Positions 35,160-45,360 are shown, counted from the stretch's first letter. The stretch: 64,000 bases of DNA from Hymenobacter rubidus (GCF_016734815.1 NZ_JAERQF010000001.1:62001-126000); one strand, 5' to 3'. Program-made: numbers and translations. Notes: generated from the letters alone by a model not told the origin.

Positions 35160-35768
35160 ATGCAGCTTGTCGTGATTTCGTCGCCCGAGGCGGTAGCGCA
35201 GGAAGTGCAACTGATGAGCGAAATGCTGGCCGCCGGCCTCCCCCGCCTGCACCTGCGCAAGCCTAATTTCAGCGGGCTGGAAATGCGGAATTTCGTAGCG
35301 CAGCTGCCGGCCAAGTATCACCCGCGGCTGGTGCTGCACGGGCATCCAGACCTCGTTACAGGAATGAAGCTGGGCGGCCTGCACCTCACCACTACCGCCC
35401 GCAAAGCCCTGACCAGCCGGCCGAAACTAGCCGCCGGCCAAACGTTATCCACCTCTTTCCACACGCTGGCCGAAATTCGCCGGCACCGCCGAAAGTACGA
35501 TTATGTGTTCCTGAGCCCGGTTTTCGACAGCCTGAGCAAGAGCGGCTACGCGGCCGGCTTCGAGTTATCCACAGTGGCTGAGGCACTTTGGCAACTGCAA
35601 CGGCGCACCGGCTACACCCCTCAGGTACTGGCCCTCGGCGGCGTCGAAGCGCACCGGCTGGCGGCGGTGCGGCAAGCGGGTTTTGCGGGTGCCGCCGTGC
35701 TGGGGGCCGTGTGGCAAAGCCCCGACCCGGTGGCCGCTTTCCACAAGCTGCAAGCCGTGGCTGGTTAA
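35160..35768 (+). CDS. Thiamine phosphate synthase family protein (TenI/ThiE-like)
   Basis: A 202-residue TIM-barrel protein of the ThiE/TenI family. Visible landmarks are HLRKPN near residue 36, LVLHGH, GLHLTT, LSTSFHTLAEI, YVFLSPVFDSLSKSGYAAGF and LALGGV. It is more divergent than the thiE in the operon at 39056: the ThiE NDN substrate segment is replaced by HGH, so it may be TenI-like (thiazole tautomerase) and not a second synthase. Its last four bases overlap the 3' end of the convergent thiF/moeB-like gene, a tight arrangement that supports a thiamine role. Confidence 0.82.
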   Translation: MQLVVISSPEAVAQEVQLMSEMLAAGLPRLHLRKPNFSGLEMRNFVAQLPAKYHPRLVLHGHPDLVTGMKLGGLHLTTTARKALTSRPKLAAGQTLSTSFHTLAEIRRHRRKYDYVFLSPVFDSLSKSGYAAGFELSTVAEALWQLQRRTGYTPQVLALGGVEAHRLAAVRQAGFAGAAVLGAVWQSPDPVAAFHKLQAVAG

Positions 35769-36865
35769 TAATCGGCCAGGCCGTTCCGCAGCGAATACAC
35801 CTCTTTGAACCCTTGCGCCAACAACTGCTGTGCAGCTTTCTGGCTGCGCACGCCGCTGGCGCAATGCACCACTACGGGCACATCGTACGAGATTTCGCTG
35901 AGCTTCTCACCCAATTGCCCCAACGGAATCAGCTGTCCGCCGATGCTGCGCCGGGCAGCCTCGTGCGGCTCGCGCACATCCAGCAACTGCAGCGGCCGGC
36001 CGCTTTGCTGCCAAGCCTTCAGGTCATCAGCCAAGATTTCGGGGGCGCGTTGCGGCGCGGCTACCATGGGTGCCTCGCCGCAAAAGGCCGCGTAGTCGGG
36101 CGCCAGCTCGCTGAGCTGTTGGTTGGCCGCCACGGCACGGAAGCGAATGCTTTGGAAGCGCATGCTCAGGGCATCGACCAGCAGCAGGCGACCGCTCAGC
36201 ACCTCGCCCAGCTCCAGAATAATTTTCAGCGCCTCGGCGGCCTGCATGGTACCTACCAAGCCCGGCAGCACGCCCAGCACGCCAATTTCGGCGCAGCTGG
36301 GGGCATCGCCGGGCGCGGGTGGCTCGGGGTAAAGGCAGCGGTAGGTTGGGCCATTCTGGTAGTTAAACACCGACACCTGCCCTTCAAATTTGAATATGGC
36401 CCCAAATACTAGCGGCTTACCCAAGATGACGCAGGCATCGTTCACGAGGTAGCGCGTGGCAAAATTGTCGGAACAGTCCACCACGATATCATAGCCCGCA
36501 AACAGCGTTAGCACATTGTCCTTTGCCAGCAGTGCCTGGTGCGTTGCCAACGTGATAAACGGGTTTTGGGCCGCCAGTTTTTCAGCAGCTACCACTGCTT
36601 TGGGCCGCCCCACATCGGCGGTGGCGTAGAGCACCTGGCGCTGCAGGTTGCTGTCGTCCACCGTGTCGAAATCAAGCAAGCCCAGTGTGCCCACGCCAGC
36701 CGCAGCAAGGTATTGCAATACTGGGCAGCCCAGACCACCGCAGCCCACCACCAGCACGCGGGCCGCTTTCATTTTCTGCTGGCCGGCCACGCCAACTTCA
36801 GGCAGCAGCAAGTGGCGACTATAGCGGTTATTTTCGGCAGCGGAAAGGAATTCAGTCGTTTTCAT
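35765..36865 (-). CDS. ThiF/MoeB/HesA family adenylyltransferase with C-terminal rhodanese domain
   Basis: A 366-residue protein. The E1-like part (about 1-245) starts NRYSRHLLLPEVGVAGQQKM and has the ATP-binding VVGCGGLGCPVLQYLAAAG, the Asp of LLDFDTVDDSNLQRQ, and CLYPEPPAPGDAPSCAEIG with cysteines typical of MoeB/ThiF. It would adenylate the C-terminal Gly-Gly of ThiS. The rhodanese part (about 275-366) has LLDVREPHEA and the active-site loop VVHCASGVRS, and could hand over sulfur. It is the last gene of the thi operon, 130 bases after thiH with a palindromic element between. A MoeB role in molybdopterin synthesis cannot be excluded, but the operon argues for thiazole sulfur transfer. Confidence 0.9.
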   Translation of the reverse strand: MKTTEFLSAAENNRYSRHLLLPEVGVAGQQKMKAARVLVVGCGGLGCPVLQYLAAAGVGTLGLLDFDTVDDSNLQRQVLYATADVGRPKAVVAAEKLAAQNPFITLATHQALLAKDNVLTLFAGYDIVVDCSDNFATRYLVNDACVILGKPLVFGAIFKFEGQVSVFNYQNGPTYRCLYPEPPAPGDAPSCAEIGVLGVLPGLVGTMQAAEALKIILELGEVLSGRLLLVDALSMRFQSIRFRAVAANQQLSELAPDYAAFCGEAPMVAAPQRAPEILADDLKAWQQSGRPLQLLDVREPHEAARRSIGGQLIPLGQLGEKLSEISYDVPVVVHCASGVRSQKAAQQLLAQGFKEVYSLRNGLADY

Positions 36866-36881
36866 TAGCAGTTATTTAGCC

Positions 36882-36986
36882 CGTCATGCGGAGCGCAGCC
36901 GAAGCATCTCTACTGCAGCCAGCAATCAATGGAATAACAACGAAGCGGGAGAGATGCTTCGGCTGCGCTCAGCATGACGTTCTTTT
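36882..36986. repeat. Palindromic element, copy 7 (variant A), between thiH and thiF
   Basis: CGTCATGCGGAGCGCAGCCG AAGCATCTCTAC on the left and GAGATGCTTCGGCTGCGCTC AGCATGACG on the right, then TTCTTTT. It lies in the 130-base thiH-thiF gap. Confidence 0.88.
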
Positions 36987-36995
36987 AGCTTTCCA

Positions 36996-38117
36996 TTAGC
37001 GGGCTAGGCCCACCAGGGTGGCGTCCCAGTCTTTCCAAACCGGCTCGTAGCCCTGCCGGCGCAACATGGCGGCAATTTCCTGCGGGCTGCGCTCGTCCGA
37101 AATTTCGAATTGCTCCAGCGACTCCGGTGCTACCGCATAGCCGCCGGGGTTGGTCTTCGAGCCCGCGCTGATGCTGGTGATGCCCAGCTTCACCACATGG
37201 TCGCGGAAAACGGGGTTTTCGCGGGTCGAAATCGACAGCTCCACTTCCTCGTTCAGCAAACGGTAGGCGCAAATCAGCTGCACCAATTCCCGGTCGTTCA
37301 TCTCCACTTTGGGCTGAAGCAGGCCCTCGGCCGGCCGCAAACGCGGGAAGGAAAGGCTGTATTTGGTCTGCCAATAGGTTTTTTCGAGGTAATCGAGGTG
37401 CAGCGCGGTATAGAAGCAGTCCGTCCGCCAGTCTTCCAGCCCGATGAGCACACCCAGGCCCATTTTGTGGATGCCGGCTCGGCCCAGCCGGTCGGGCGTG
37501 TCGAGGCGGTAGTTGAAGTTCGACTTTTTGCCTTTGGGGTGGTGCTTTTTATAATCGTCGCGGTGGTAAGTTTCCTGGTACACCAGCACCGTGTTCAGGC
37601 CTTCGGGAATCAGGCGCTCGTAGTCGGCCTGGTCCAGCGGCTGCACTTCCATCGAAAGGTGGGCGAAATGCGGCCGCAGCGTGCGCAGGGCCTTTTCCAG
37701 GTAGTCCACGCCCACCGTCACGTTGGCTTCGCCCGTCACCAGCAGCACATGGTCGTAGCCCCAATCCTTGAGCACGGCCGCTTCCTGCAGCATTTCCACG
37801 CTGCTCAGCGTGCGCCGCGCAATCTTGTTATCGAGGCTGAAGCCACAGTAGGTGCAGATGTTCTGGCATTCGTTGCTCAGGTACAGTGGCGCATACAGCT
37901 GTACCGTGTTGCCAAACCGCTTGCGGGTGAGCTGGTGGCTGAGCTGCGCCATTTGCTCCAGATACGGCGCGGCAGCGGGCGAAATCAGGGCCTTAAAATC
38001 CTCCAGCGTCCGGTGCGGCGCGGCCAGGGCACGCTCCACATCAGCCGCCGTCTTGGCGTAAATACTGGCCTTTACGTCGTCCCAAGGCTGGGCTTCAAAA
38101 ATGGGTTGGAAGCTCAT
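36996..38117 (-). CDS. thiH: 2-iminoacetate synthase (radical SAM tyrosine lyase)
   Basis: A 373-residue ThiH, which cleaves tyrosine to give dehydroglycine for the thiazole ring. The [4Fe-4S]-binding cysteines are in CQNICTYCGFS (CxxxCxxC), followed by NKIARRTLS, LLVTGEANVTVGVDYL and VYQETYHRDDYKKHHPKG, all characteristic of ThiH. The start is the ATG at 38117 (MSFQPIFEAQPWDDV); 11 extra upstream residues would run into the palindromic element. ThiH, and not the oxygen-dependent ThiO, is the dehydroglycine source here. It works with ThiG encoded 150 bases upstream in the operon. Confidence 0.96.
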   Translation of the reverse strand: MSFQPIFEAQPWDDVKASIYAKTAADVERALAAPHRTLEDFKALISPAAAPYLEQMAQLSHQLTRKRFGNTVQLYAPLYLSNECQNICTYCGFSLDNKIARRTLSSVEMLQEAAVLKDWGYDHVLLVTGEANVTVGVDYLEKALRTLRPHFAHLSMEVQPLDQADYERLIPEGLNTVLVYQETYHRDDYKKHHPKGKKSNFNYRLDTPDRLGRAGIHKMGLGVLIGLEDWRTDCFYTALHLDYLEKTYWQTKYSLSFPRLRPAEGLLQPKVEMNDRELVQLICAYRLLNEEVELSISTRENPVFRDHVVKLGITSISAGSKTNPGGYAVAPESLEQFEISDERSPQEIAAMLRRQGYEPVWKDWDATLVGLAR

Positions 38118-38142
38118 GGTGATTATCTTTTTTGAAACCAGA

Positions 38143-38247
38143 ACGGTCATGCTGAGCGCAGTCGAAGCATCTCTCCCGCTTCGTTGAATGACTATCTCAA
38201 GCGTGAGGTAGAGATGCTTCGACTGTGCTCCGCATGACCGTGCTTTT
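38143..38247. repeat. Palindromic element, copy 8 (variant A), between thiG and thiH
   Basis: ACGGTCATGCTGAGCGCAGT CGAAGCATCTCTCCCGC on the left and GTAGAGATGCTTCGACTGTG CTCCGCATGACCGT on the right, followed by GCTTTTT. The outermost bases differ from other copies but remain complementary, which points to selection for pairing. Confidence 0.88.
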
Positions 38248-38267
38248 TAGTGCTTCTGGTACCTCTA

Positions 38268-39050
38268 TTACATATCCAAAAACGCCGTGAGCGGGGAGCT
38301 GGCCACTGCCTTGGCGTGCGCCACTGGCGCGGCCAGCCGCGCCTCGTAGGCCATGCGGCCCGCTTCCACCGCCATGCGGAAGGCCGTCGCCATGGCCACC
38401 GGGTTTCCGGCCACGGCAATGGCCGTGTTCACCAGTACGGCATCAGCGCCCATTTCCAGCGCCGCTGCCGCGTGCGAGGGCGCCCCGATTCCCGCATCTA
38501 CCACCACCGGCACCTTGCTTTGGCCGATGATGATTTCAAGAAACTCGCGCGTCAGGAGGCCTTTATTCGAGCCGATGGGCGAGCCCAGCGGCATCACGGC
38601 TGCCACGCCCACTTCTTCCAGGCGCTTGCACAGCACCGGGTCGGCGTGGATGTAGGGCAGCACCACAAAACCCAGCTTTACCAGCTCCTCAGCCGCTTTC
38701 AGGGTTTCGATGGGGTCGGGCAACAGGTACTTGGGGTCGGGGTGGATTTCGAGCTTGAGCCAGTTGGTTTCCAGCGCTTCGCGGGCCAGCTGCGCGGCAA
38801 AAACGGCCTCCTTCGCCGTGCGCACGCCGGAAGTGTTGGGCAGCAGGTTGAACTGGGGGTGCGCGAGGTGCCGCAGAATGTCGTCCTCCGCATCGGCCAC
38901 GTCTACCCTTTTCAGGGCCACGGTCACCAATTCGGAACCCGACGCCAAAAGCGCTTCCTCCATGAGCACCGACGAGCTAAATTTGCCCGTGCCGGTGAAT
39001 AGTCGGGAGCTAAACGTTCGGTCGGCAATGACCAGATTTTTATTTAACAT
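38268..39050 (-). CDS. thiG: Thiazole synthase
   Basis: A 260-residue TIM barrel that builds the thiazole phosphate ring from deoxyxylulose phosphate, dehydroglycine and ThiS thiocarboxylate. [20 protein letters not shown] is the N-terminal hallmark. The Schiff-base Lys is in [37 protein letters not shown] and [20 protein letters not shown] are the family's phosphate-binding and active-site segments. The ATG at 39050 lies 5 bases after the thiE stop, so the two are translationally close. The length is normal for the family. Confidence 0.97.
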   Translation of the reverse strand: MLNKNLVIADRTFSSRLFTGTGKFSSSVLMEEALLASGSELVTVALKRVDVADAEDDILRHLAHPQFNLLPNTSGVRTAKEAVFAAQLAREALETNWLKLEIHPDPKYLLPDPIETLKAAEELVKLGFVVLPYIHADPVLCKRLEEVGVAAVMPLGSPIGSNKGLLTREFLEIIIGQSKVPVVVDAGIGAPSHAAAALEMGADAVLVNTAIAVAGNPVAMATAFRMAVEAGRMAYEARLAAPVAHAKAVASSPLTAFLDM

Positions 39051-39055
39051 AATAA

Positions 39056-39679
39056 TTAAATGGCCTTTACAGCCGATAACTCCTTGATAAACAGGGCAGC
39101 TTCTTCAACCGGGTCTGCCGCGTTGCCAATGGCACCGGACACGGCAATGCCGTGCAGACCCGTTGCCAGCAAGCTATGCACATCGCCAAGCGTAATGCCG
39201 CCGATGCCAATCACGGGCAGCGTGATGCCGGCACCCTGGCACTGCCGCATGATTTCGGCATAGCCCGCCAGGCCCAGTATCGGGCTCAGTTTCTCTTTGG
39301 TGCTGGTGAAGCGAAAGGGCCCCAGGCCCACGTAATCGACGCCGGCTGCAGCCAGCCGCTGCACGTCGACAAAGGTGTTGGCCGTGCCGCCGATGATGAA
39401 TTTCGAGCCCAGCATGGCGCGGGCTTCATCGGGCGGCAGGTCTTCCTTGCCCAAATGCACGCCATCGGCCCCGATTTCCTGGGCCAGCGCGGGGTTGTCG
39501 TTGATGATGAGTGTGGCGCCGTAGCGGCGGCACACGGCCTGCGTGTCGAGCGCCAGCTGCTTCCAGATGGCGGGGGGCTGGTTTTTCACCCGCAGCTGCA
39601 CCCAACGCACTCCGCCCTGGCAGGCCTGCTCGGCCGCGTCGGCATTGGTGGCAATGTAGTGGAGCGTGCTGATTTTCAT
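39056..39679 (-). CDS. thiE: Thiamine phosphate synthase
   Basis: A 207-residue ThiE, joining hydroxymethylpyrimidine diphosphate and thiazole phosphate. The start is the ATG at 39679 ([12 protein letters not shown]), 5 bases after the thiD stop; longer frames read into thiD. The motifs [73 protein letters not shown] and VIGIGGI are all present in order. Unlike the second family member at 35160, it keeps the NDN substrate-binding segment. Confidence 0.95.
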   Translation of the reverse strand: MKISTLHYIATNADAAEQACQGGVRWVQLRVKNQPPAIWKQLALDTQAVCRRYGATLIINDNPALAQEIGADGVHLGKEDLPPDEARAMLGSKFIIGGTANTFVDVQRLAAAGVDYVGLGPFRFTSTKEKLSPILGLAGYAEIMRQCQGAGITLPVIGIGGITLGDVHSLLATGLHGIAVSGAIGNAADPVEEAALFIKELSAVKAI

Positions 39680-39684
39680 ATCTA

Positions 39685-40446
39685 TTAGCTTTTCGAATGG
39701 TAGCCCAGCCGCGTGTCGTTGCTGGCCAGGAAGGCGGTGGTGTAGTCCTTGGCGGCGTCGCATGCCTCGACCAAAGTTTCGCCCTTGGCCAACTGGGCCA
39801 GCACCGCGGCCGAGAGCACGCAGCCGCTGCCGTGCTTCTCGCCGTGTGGCAGGCGCGTCACCGAAAACGAGTCCCACTTGCCGCGGGCATACAGCACATC
39901 GGTCGAAAGCTCGCCTTCGTCGTGGCCACCTTTCAGCAGCACCGGGCAGAAGGCACTCACCACCTGGGCCGCCGTTTCGGCCGATTCTTCACCGGGCCAC
40001 ATGCGCAGCATTTCGGGCTTGTTCGGCGTTACGAGGGCCATTTCGGCGCAGAGGGCCTGCATCAGTTGGCGGTCGGTTTTGCGGTGGAACTCGTAGCCGG
40101 CGGAGGCTTTCAGCACGGGGTCCCACACAATTTGCAGCTTCGGGTTTTGCACCTTCAGCCAGCCCACCAGTTCCAGCAGCTGCGGCAGGCTTTCGACCAG
40201 TCCGATTTTAATAAAATCGACCTTGAATCGCGCAAACAGAATGCGAATCTGCTCCCGGATTTCAGCCGCCGGCACCCAATTCACCCGCTCAAACGTCACG
40301 TCGTTTTGCACGGTGAGAGCCGTGCACACGCCCAGCCCATACACGCCGTGGCTCTCGAACGTCTTCACGTCGGCCAGCAGGCCAGCCCCGGCGCTAGGGT
40401 CGAAGCCGGCAATACTGAGAGCGTAGGGGCGGAAGGGTTGGGACAT
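39685..40446 (-). CDS. thiD: Hydroxymethylpyrimidine/phosphomethylpyrimidine kinase
   Basis: A 253-residue ribokinase-fold enzyme that phosphorylates hydroxymethylpyrimidine and its monophosphate. SIAGFDPSAGAGLLADVKTF is the N-terminal signature with substrate contacts. VKIGL-like IKIGLVE, WDPVLKASAGYEF, VTPNKPEMLRM and the catalytic GSGCVLSAAVLAQLA anion-hole motif follow. In many relatives the first motif reads GxDxSxGAG, as here. It begins 155 bases after thiC, with a palindromic element between, and is followed at once by thiE. Confidence 0.96.
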   Translation of the reverse strand: MSQPFRPYALSIAGFDPSAGAGLLADVKTFESHGVYGLGVCTALTVQNDVTFERVNWVPAAEIREQIRILFARFKVDFIKIGLVESLPQLLELVGWLKVQNPKLQIVWDPVLKASAGYEFHRKTDRQLMQALCAEMALVTPNKPEMLRMWPGEESAETAAQVVSAFCPVLLKGGHDEGELSTDVLYARGKWDSFSVTRLPHGEKHGSGCVLSAAVLAQLAKGETLVEACDAAKDYTTAFLASNDTRLGYHSKS

Positions 40447-40465
40447 TATGCAGAGAGCGAATTTT

Positions 40466-40573
40466 GAACGTCATGCTGAGCGCAGCCGAAGCATCTCTAC
40501 CGCTGCAGTAAACTCAGTCGATTGGATTGCATTGCGCGGTAGAGATGCTTCGACTGCGCTTAGCATGACGTTC
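40466..40573. repeat. Palindromic element, copy 9 (variant A), between thiC and thiD
   Basis: GAACGTCATGCTGAGCGCAG CCGAAGCATCTCTACCGC on the left and GCGGTAGAGATGCTTCGACT GCGCTTAGCATGACGTTC on the right, one of the longest and most perfect copies, with a loop of about 35 bases. Confidence 0.9.
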
Positions 40574-40601
40574 TTCTAATATTTTTTTGTGTAGCTAAGC
40601 G

Positions 40602-42479
<1,878 letters not shown>

Positions 42480-42530
42480 CTATTGAAAAGTGTAGCGGTG
42501 AAATGTTTCTAATTAGCTGTTTTTGACTGC

Positions 42531-42620
42531 TGTCATCCTGAGCGTAGCGAAGGACCTTATCACAGTTGGAGAAATAATTATTCATCGGTGAAAAGGTCCT
42601 TCGCTACGCTCAGGATGACA
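42531..42620. repeat. Palindromic element, copy 10 (variant B), between thiS and thiC
   Basis: TGTCATCCTGAGCGTAGCGA AGGACCTT on the left and AAGGTCCTTCGCTACGCTCA GGATGACA on the right are perfect complements across 28 bases, around a loop of about 34 bases. Confidence 0.92.
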
Positions 42621-42632
42621 GACGCAAGGCCC

Positions 42633-42836
42633 CTACCCGCCCTGCGTGGCGCGGATGATGGTAACCCGGTCCTGCTCGCGCAGCTCGTGCGCGGGCCACG
42701 CGGCACGCGGCACCACTTCGTCGTTCACGGCCACGGCGAGGCCGCGCTGCTCGGCCAAAGCCAGGTCGGCGAGGAGTTGGGTAAGTGTCTGGGCGTCGGA
42801 GGTTTCCTGAGGCGAATTGTTTACGTAGCAGACCAT
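42633..42836 (-). CDS. thiS: Sulfur carrier protein ThiS
   Basis: A 67-residue ubiquitin-like carrier that holds sulfur as a thiocarboxylate on its C-terminal glycine for thiazole formation. It ends in TIIRATQGG, the required Gly-Gly. The core TLTQLLADLALAEQRGLAVA and VNDEVVPRAAW are typical of ThiS. The start is the ATG at 42836 (MVCYVNNSPQ); the frame is open further upstream, but that part is the riboswitch leader. It is the first gene of the operon, about 80 bases after the riboswitch, and is followed by a palindromic element and thiC. Confidence 0.93.
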   Translation of the reverse strand: MVCYVNNSPQETSDAQTLTQLLADLALAEQRGLAVAVNDEVVPRAAWPAHELREQDRVTIIRATQGG

Positions 42837-42916
42837 GGCAACTGGAAAAGTTGGCAACGAATCGATTCCATAAACAATAGAGGTGACAGCCGCCGAGAAG
42901 GCAGCCGGGGCACCGA

Positions 42917-42995
42917 TACTTTTCCCTTCGCCGGTATCAGCCGGAGCAGGTTCAAAGGGTATACTCTCAGTCCGAGCGAGCCGGACACCCCTAAA
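42917..42995 (-). promoter_or_regulatory. TPP riboswitch (THI element) leading the thi operon
   Basis: On the minus strand the leader reads GGGGTGTCCGGCTCGCTCGG, ACTGAGAGTATACCCTTTGA, ACCTGCTCCGGCTGATACCG, GCGAAGGGAAAAG. CTGAGA, ACCCTTTGAACCTG and the GATACCGGCGAAGGGAA end are the conserved TPP-binding core. The P3-type pair CCGGCTCGC/ and the closing pair GGGG... are visible. The element ends about 80 bases before thiS. High TPP would fold it and lower expression of the whole operon, by the mechanism known for this riboswitch class; whether it acts on transcription or translation is not evident. Confidence 0.96.
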
Positions 42996-43004
42996 GTTTA
43001 TACC

Positions 43005-43033
43005 CAAATCTACGCATTCTCCCCGAATAACAA
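43005..43033 (-). promoter_or_regulatory. Predicted Bacteroidota-type promoter of the thi operon
   Basis: On the minus strand, TTG (43031-43033) and TAGATTTG (43005-43012), a perfect match to TAnnTTTG, are 18 bases apart. Transcription would begin near 42998, a few bases before the TPP riboswitch starts, which fits a leader beginning directly with the riboswitch. Confidence 0.75.
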
Positions 43034-43096
43034 GCGGCGCACAAAAAGCCGCGTCCACCGTGCCCGACATCAACTGTCCGTGGCGTACTTGCTGTC

Positions 43097-44152
43097 ATGA
43101 AAACCCGTAACCCGCTGGCCCGCCACGCCAGCCTCGGCCTGGCCCTGGCCATGAGCCTGACCCTGAGCGCGCAGGCCCAACACGCCACGCACCAGCTGCC
43201 CATCACGCCCGCCACCGCCGCCTGGGGCTACTACGATGCCGCCGCGCCGCCCGTGCTACGCATCAAATCCGGCGAAACGGTGGAAGTGCACACGCTCATC
43301 ACCTCCACTCCTACCCGCCTGGAAGGGGCCGGCGTACCGCCCGCGCAAGTGGAGCCCAACCTGCGCGAGATTGTGGAAAAGGTGACCAATAAGGGCCCGG
43401 GAGGCCACATTCTCACCGGCCCCATTTTCGTGGAGGGCGCCGAGCCCGGCGACGTGCTGGAAGTACGCATTCAGTCTATTAAGCTGGCCATTCCCTACGC
43501 CTACAATGCGTTTGGGGCCAAAAGCGGCTTAATTCCGGAGGATTTTGGCTATGCCAAGATGAAGATTATTCCGCTCGATGCAAAGAAGATGGTCGCGCAC
43601 TTTGCGCCGGGCATCGACGTGCCGCTGCGGCCGTTTTTTGGGAGCATGGGCGTGGCGCCGCCGGCCGCCGCGGGCCGCGTGAACAGCGCGCCGCCCGGCA
43701 TCCACGGCGGCAACCTCGACAACAAGGAATTGGTGGCGGGCACCACGCTGTACTTGCCGGTGCACGCGGCGGGGGCACTGTTTTTTGTGGGCGACGGCCA
43801 CGCCGGCCAGGGCAACGGTGAGGTCGACATAACCGCCCTGGAAACCTCGCTTTCGGGCACGCTGCAGTTCATCGTACGCAAGGACATGCACCTGACCTTG
43901 CCGCGGGCCGAAACGCCCACGCACTACATTAGCATGGGCTTGAACGAGGACCTGACCCTGGCCGCTAAAGACGCCGTACGCGAAATGATAGCCTTCTTGG
44001 TCGCTGAGAAGCACCTCACGCGCGACGACGCCTACATGCTGTGCAGCGTGGCCGGCGACCTCGATGCCACGCAAGTGGTAGACGGCACGCGAGGCGCGCA
44101 CATGCTATTGCCAAAGAGCATTTTCGGAAAGGCGAAAGCAGAAAAAAAGTAG
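43097..44152 (+). CDS. Exported acetamidase/formamidase family protein
   Basis: A 351-residue protein with a signal peptide (basic start, hydrophobic core, ending LSAQAQ). The remainder is an acetamidase/formamidase (FmdA-like) domain: ILTGPIFVEGAEPGDVLEVR, GIHGGNLDNKELVAGTTLYL, VHAAGALFFVGDGHAGQGNG with metal/catalytic acidic and His residues, and a C-terminal MLCSVAGDLDATQVVDGTRG. Such enzymes hydrolyse small amides to ammonia and acid. Export to the periplasm is a notable feature compared with the cytosolic FmdA of methylotrophs. It is divergent from the thi operon, with the promoter region shared. A repeat-like terminator follows. Confidence 0.9.
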   Translation: MKTRNPLARHASLGLALAMSLTLSAQAQHATHQLPITPATAAWGYYDAAAPPVLRIKSGETVEVHTLITSTPTRLEGAGVPPAQVEPNLREIVEKVTNKGPGGHILTGPIFVEGAEPGDVLEVRIQSIKLAIPYAYNAFGAKSGLIPEDFGYAKMKIIPLDAKKMVAHFAPGIDVPLRPFFGSMGVAPPAAAGRVNSAPPGIHGGNLDNKELVAGTTLYLPVHAAGALFFVGDGHAGQGNGEVDITALETSLSGTLQFIVRKDMHLTLPRAETPTHYISMGLNEDLTLAAKDAVREMIAFLVAEKHLTRDDAYMLCSVAGDLDATQVVDGTRGAHMLLPKSIFGKAKAEKK

Positions 44153-44170
44153 GTTGGTGCAGTGGCTACG

Positions 44171-44209
44171 GAACGTCATGCCGCTTAGCGTGGCATGACG
44201 TTCTTTTTT
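44171..44209 (+). terminator. Hairpin terminator built from the interspersed element's tips
   Basis: GAACGTCATGCC and GGCATGACGTTC pair perfectly around an 8-9-base loop and are followed by six T. The outer bases GAACGTCATGC and GCATGACGTTC are the same as the ends of the interspersed palindromic elements, so this may be an element whose inside was deleted, now serving the amidase gene. Confidence 0.82.
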
Positions 44210-44221
44210 ACATCCAGTCTA

Positions 44222-44251
44222 TTGACTGAAATAAAAAATCCTATATCTTCG
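44222..44251 (+). promoter_or_regulatory. Predicted promoter of the TPR protein gene
   Basis: TTG (44222-44224), 19 bases, then TATCTTCG (44244-44251), one mismatch from TAnnTTTG. The start codon at 44287 is 35 bases downstream. Confidence 0.55.
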
Positions 44252-44286
44252 CTCTATACGCTGTGCATTTGGTATCCATTATTGCT

Positions 44287-45360
44287 ATGATACAAAAATC
44301 TCTACTTTTCTTCGTGTTGCTTGGGATACCCGCTTTTGCCCAGGCGCAGGTCGACACGGTACGGGCCAGTACCCTACCGGGCCCCCAGCTGGCCGAGAAA
44401 GCGTACAACAGCGGCCTGGCCAGTTTTCAGGCCCAGAGCTACCCGGCGGCGCTACGCAGCTTCGACCAGGCCATCGCCGCCAAACCCGATTTCGCAGCGG
44501 CCTACACCAACCGCGCCGCCACACGCTACGAGCTGAAAGACTACCCCCAGGCGCTGGCCGACTACGACCAAGCGCTGAAGCTGGAACCCGGCAACTACGC
44601 CAGCTATTTCGGTCGGGGGCGTGTGCACGAGGCCCAGAACCAACTTCCGGAAGCCGACCAGGATTATTCCGAGGCCATCAAAGCCAAGCCCGACTACGCC
44701 CCCGCTTGGTACAACCGCGGCGTACTGCGCTTTGAAAAAGCCGATTTCCCGGCGGCAAAGGCTGATTTTGACGGGGCTATCAAGGCCGACCCCCAAATGG
44801 CGTATGCGTACCACGACCGTGGCAGCACCCAGGGAAAATTGGGTAATTACGCCGCCGCCGCTCAGGACTATGCCCAAGCCCTGGCGCTACAACCGGAGCT
44901 GCTGTCGGCCTTGCTCAACCGGGCCACCGCCGAGCGGCACACGGGCGAGCTGCCCCTGGCCTTGAAAGATTACGACGCCTATCTGGCCAAAAAATCTGAT
45001 AACCCGCTGGCCTACAACAACCGGGGCAGCGCCCGCTTCGAAAACAAGGACTACGCCGGCGCCATCGCCGATTTCAGCCAGGCCCTGCAGCTCGACCCGA
45101 AGTACGCTTTTGCCTGGAACAACCGCGCCGCCGCCCAACTCAAGCTCGAAAAATACGCCGACGCTGCCTCCGACGCTGCCCAGGCCATCAAGCTGAAGCC
45201 CGACTACGCCGAGGCCTACCTCAACCGGGGCCACGCCCGCGAAATGCTGCGCCAGGCCGACGAAGCCTGCCAGGACTGGCGCAAAGCCGCCGAGCTGGGC
45301 ATCGCAGTCTGTGATAACTACGCCGCCGCCGCCGGCTGCACAGGCCAGGCCGCGGAATAG
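44287..45360 (+). CDS. Exported TPR-repeat protein
   Basis: A 357-residue protein starting at the ATG at 44287 (MIQKSLLFFVLLGIPAFAQA, a signal peptide). The mature protein is almost entirely tetratricopeptide repeats, about eight of them, each recognisable by phrases such as YPAALRSFDQAIAAKPDFAA, YAGAIADFSQALQLDPKYAF and YADAASDAAQAIKLKPDYAE. A short cysteine-containing tail (ELGIAVCDNYAAAAGC) ends the protein. It is likely a periplasmic scaffold for protein complexes; partners are unknown. The next gene, after a palindromic element, is a PorE-like protein. Confidence 0.88.
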   Translation: MIQKSLLFFVLLGIPAFAQAQVDTVRASTLPGPQLAEKAYNSGLASFQAQSYPAALRSFDQAIAAKPDFAAAYTNRAATRYELKDYPQALADYDQALKLEPGNYASYFGRGRVHEAQNQLPEADQDYSEAIKAKPDYAPAWYNRGVLRFEKADFPAAKADFDGAIKADPQMAYAYHDRGSTQGKLGNYAAAAQDYAQALALQPELLSALLNRATAERHTGELPLALKDYDAYLAKKSDNPLAYNNRGSARFENKDYAGAIADFSQALQLDPKYAFAWNNRAAAQLKLEKYADAASDAAQAIKLKPDYAEAYLNRGHAREMLRQADEACQDWRKAAELGIAVCDNYAAAAGCTGQAAE

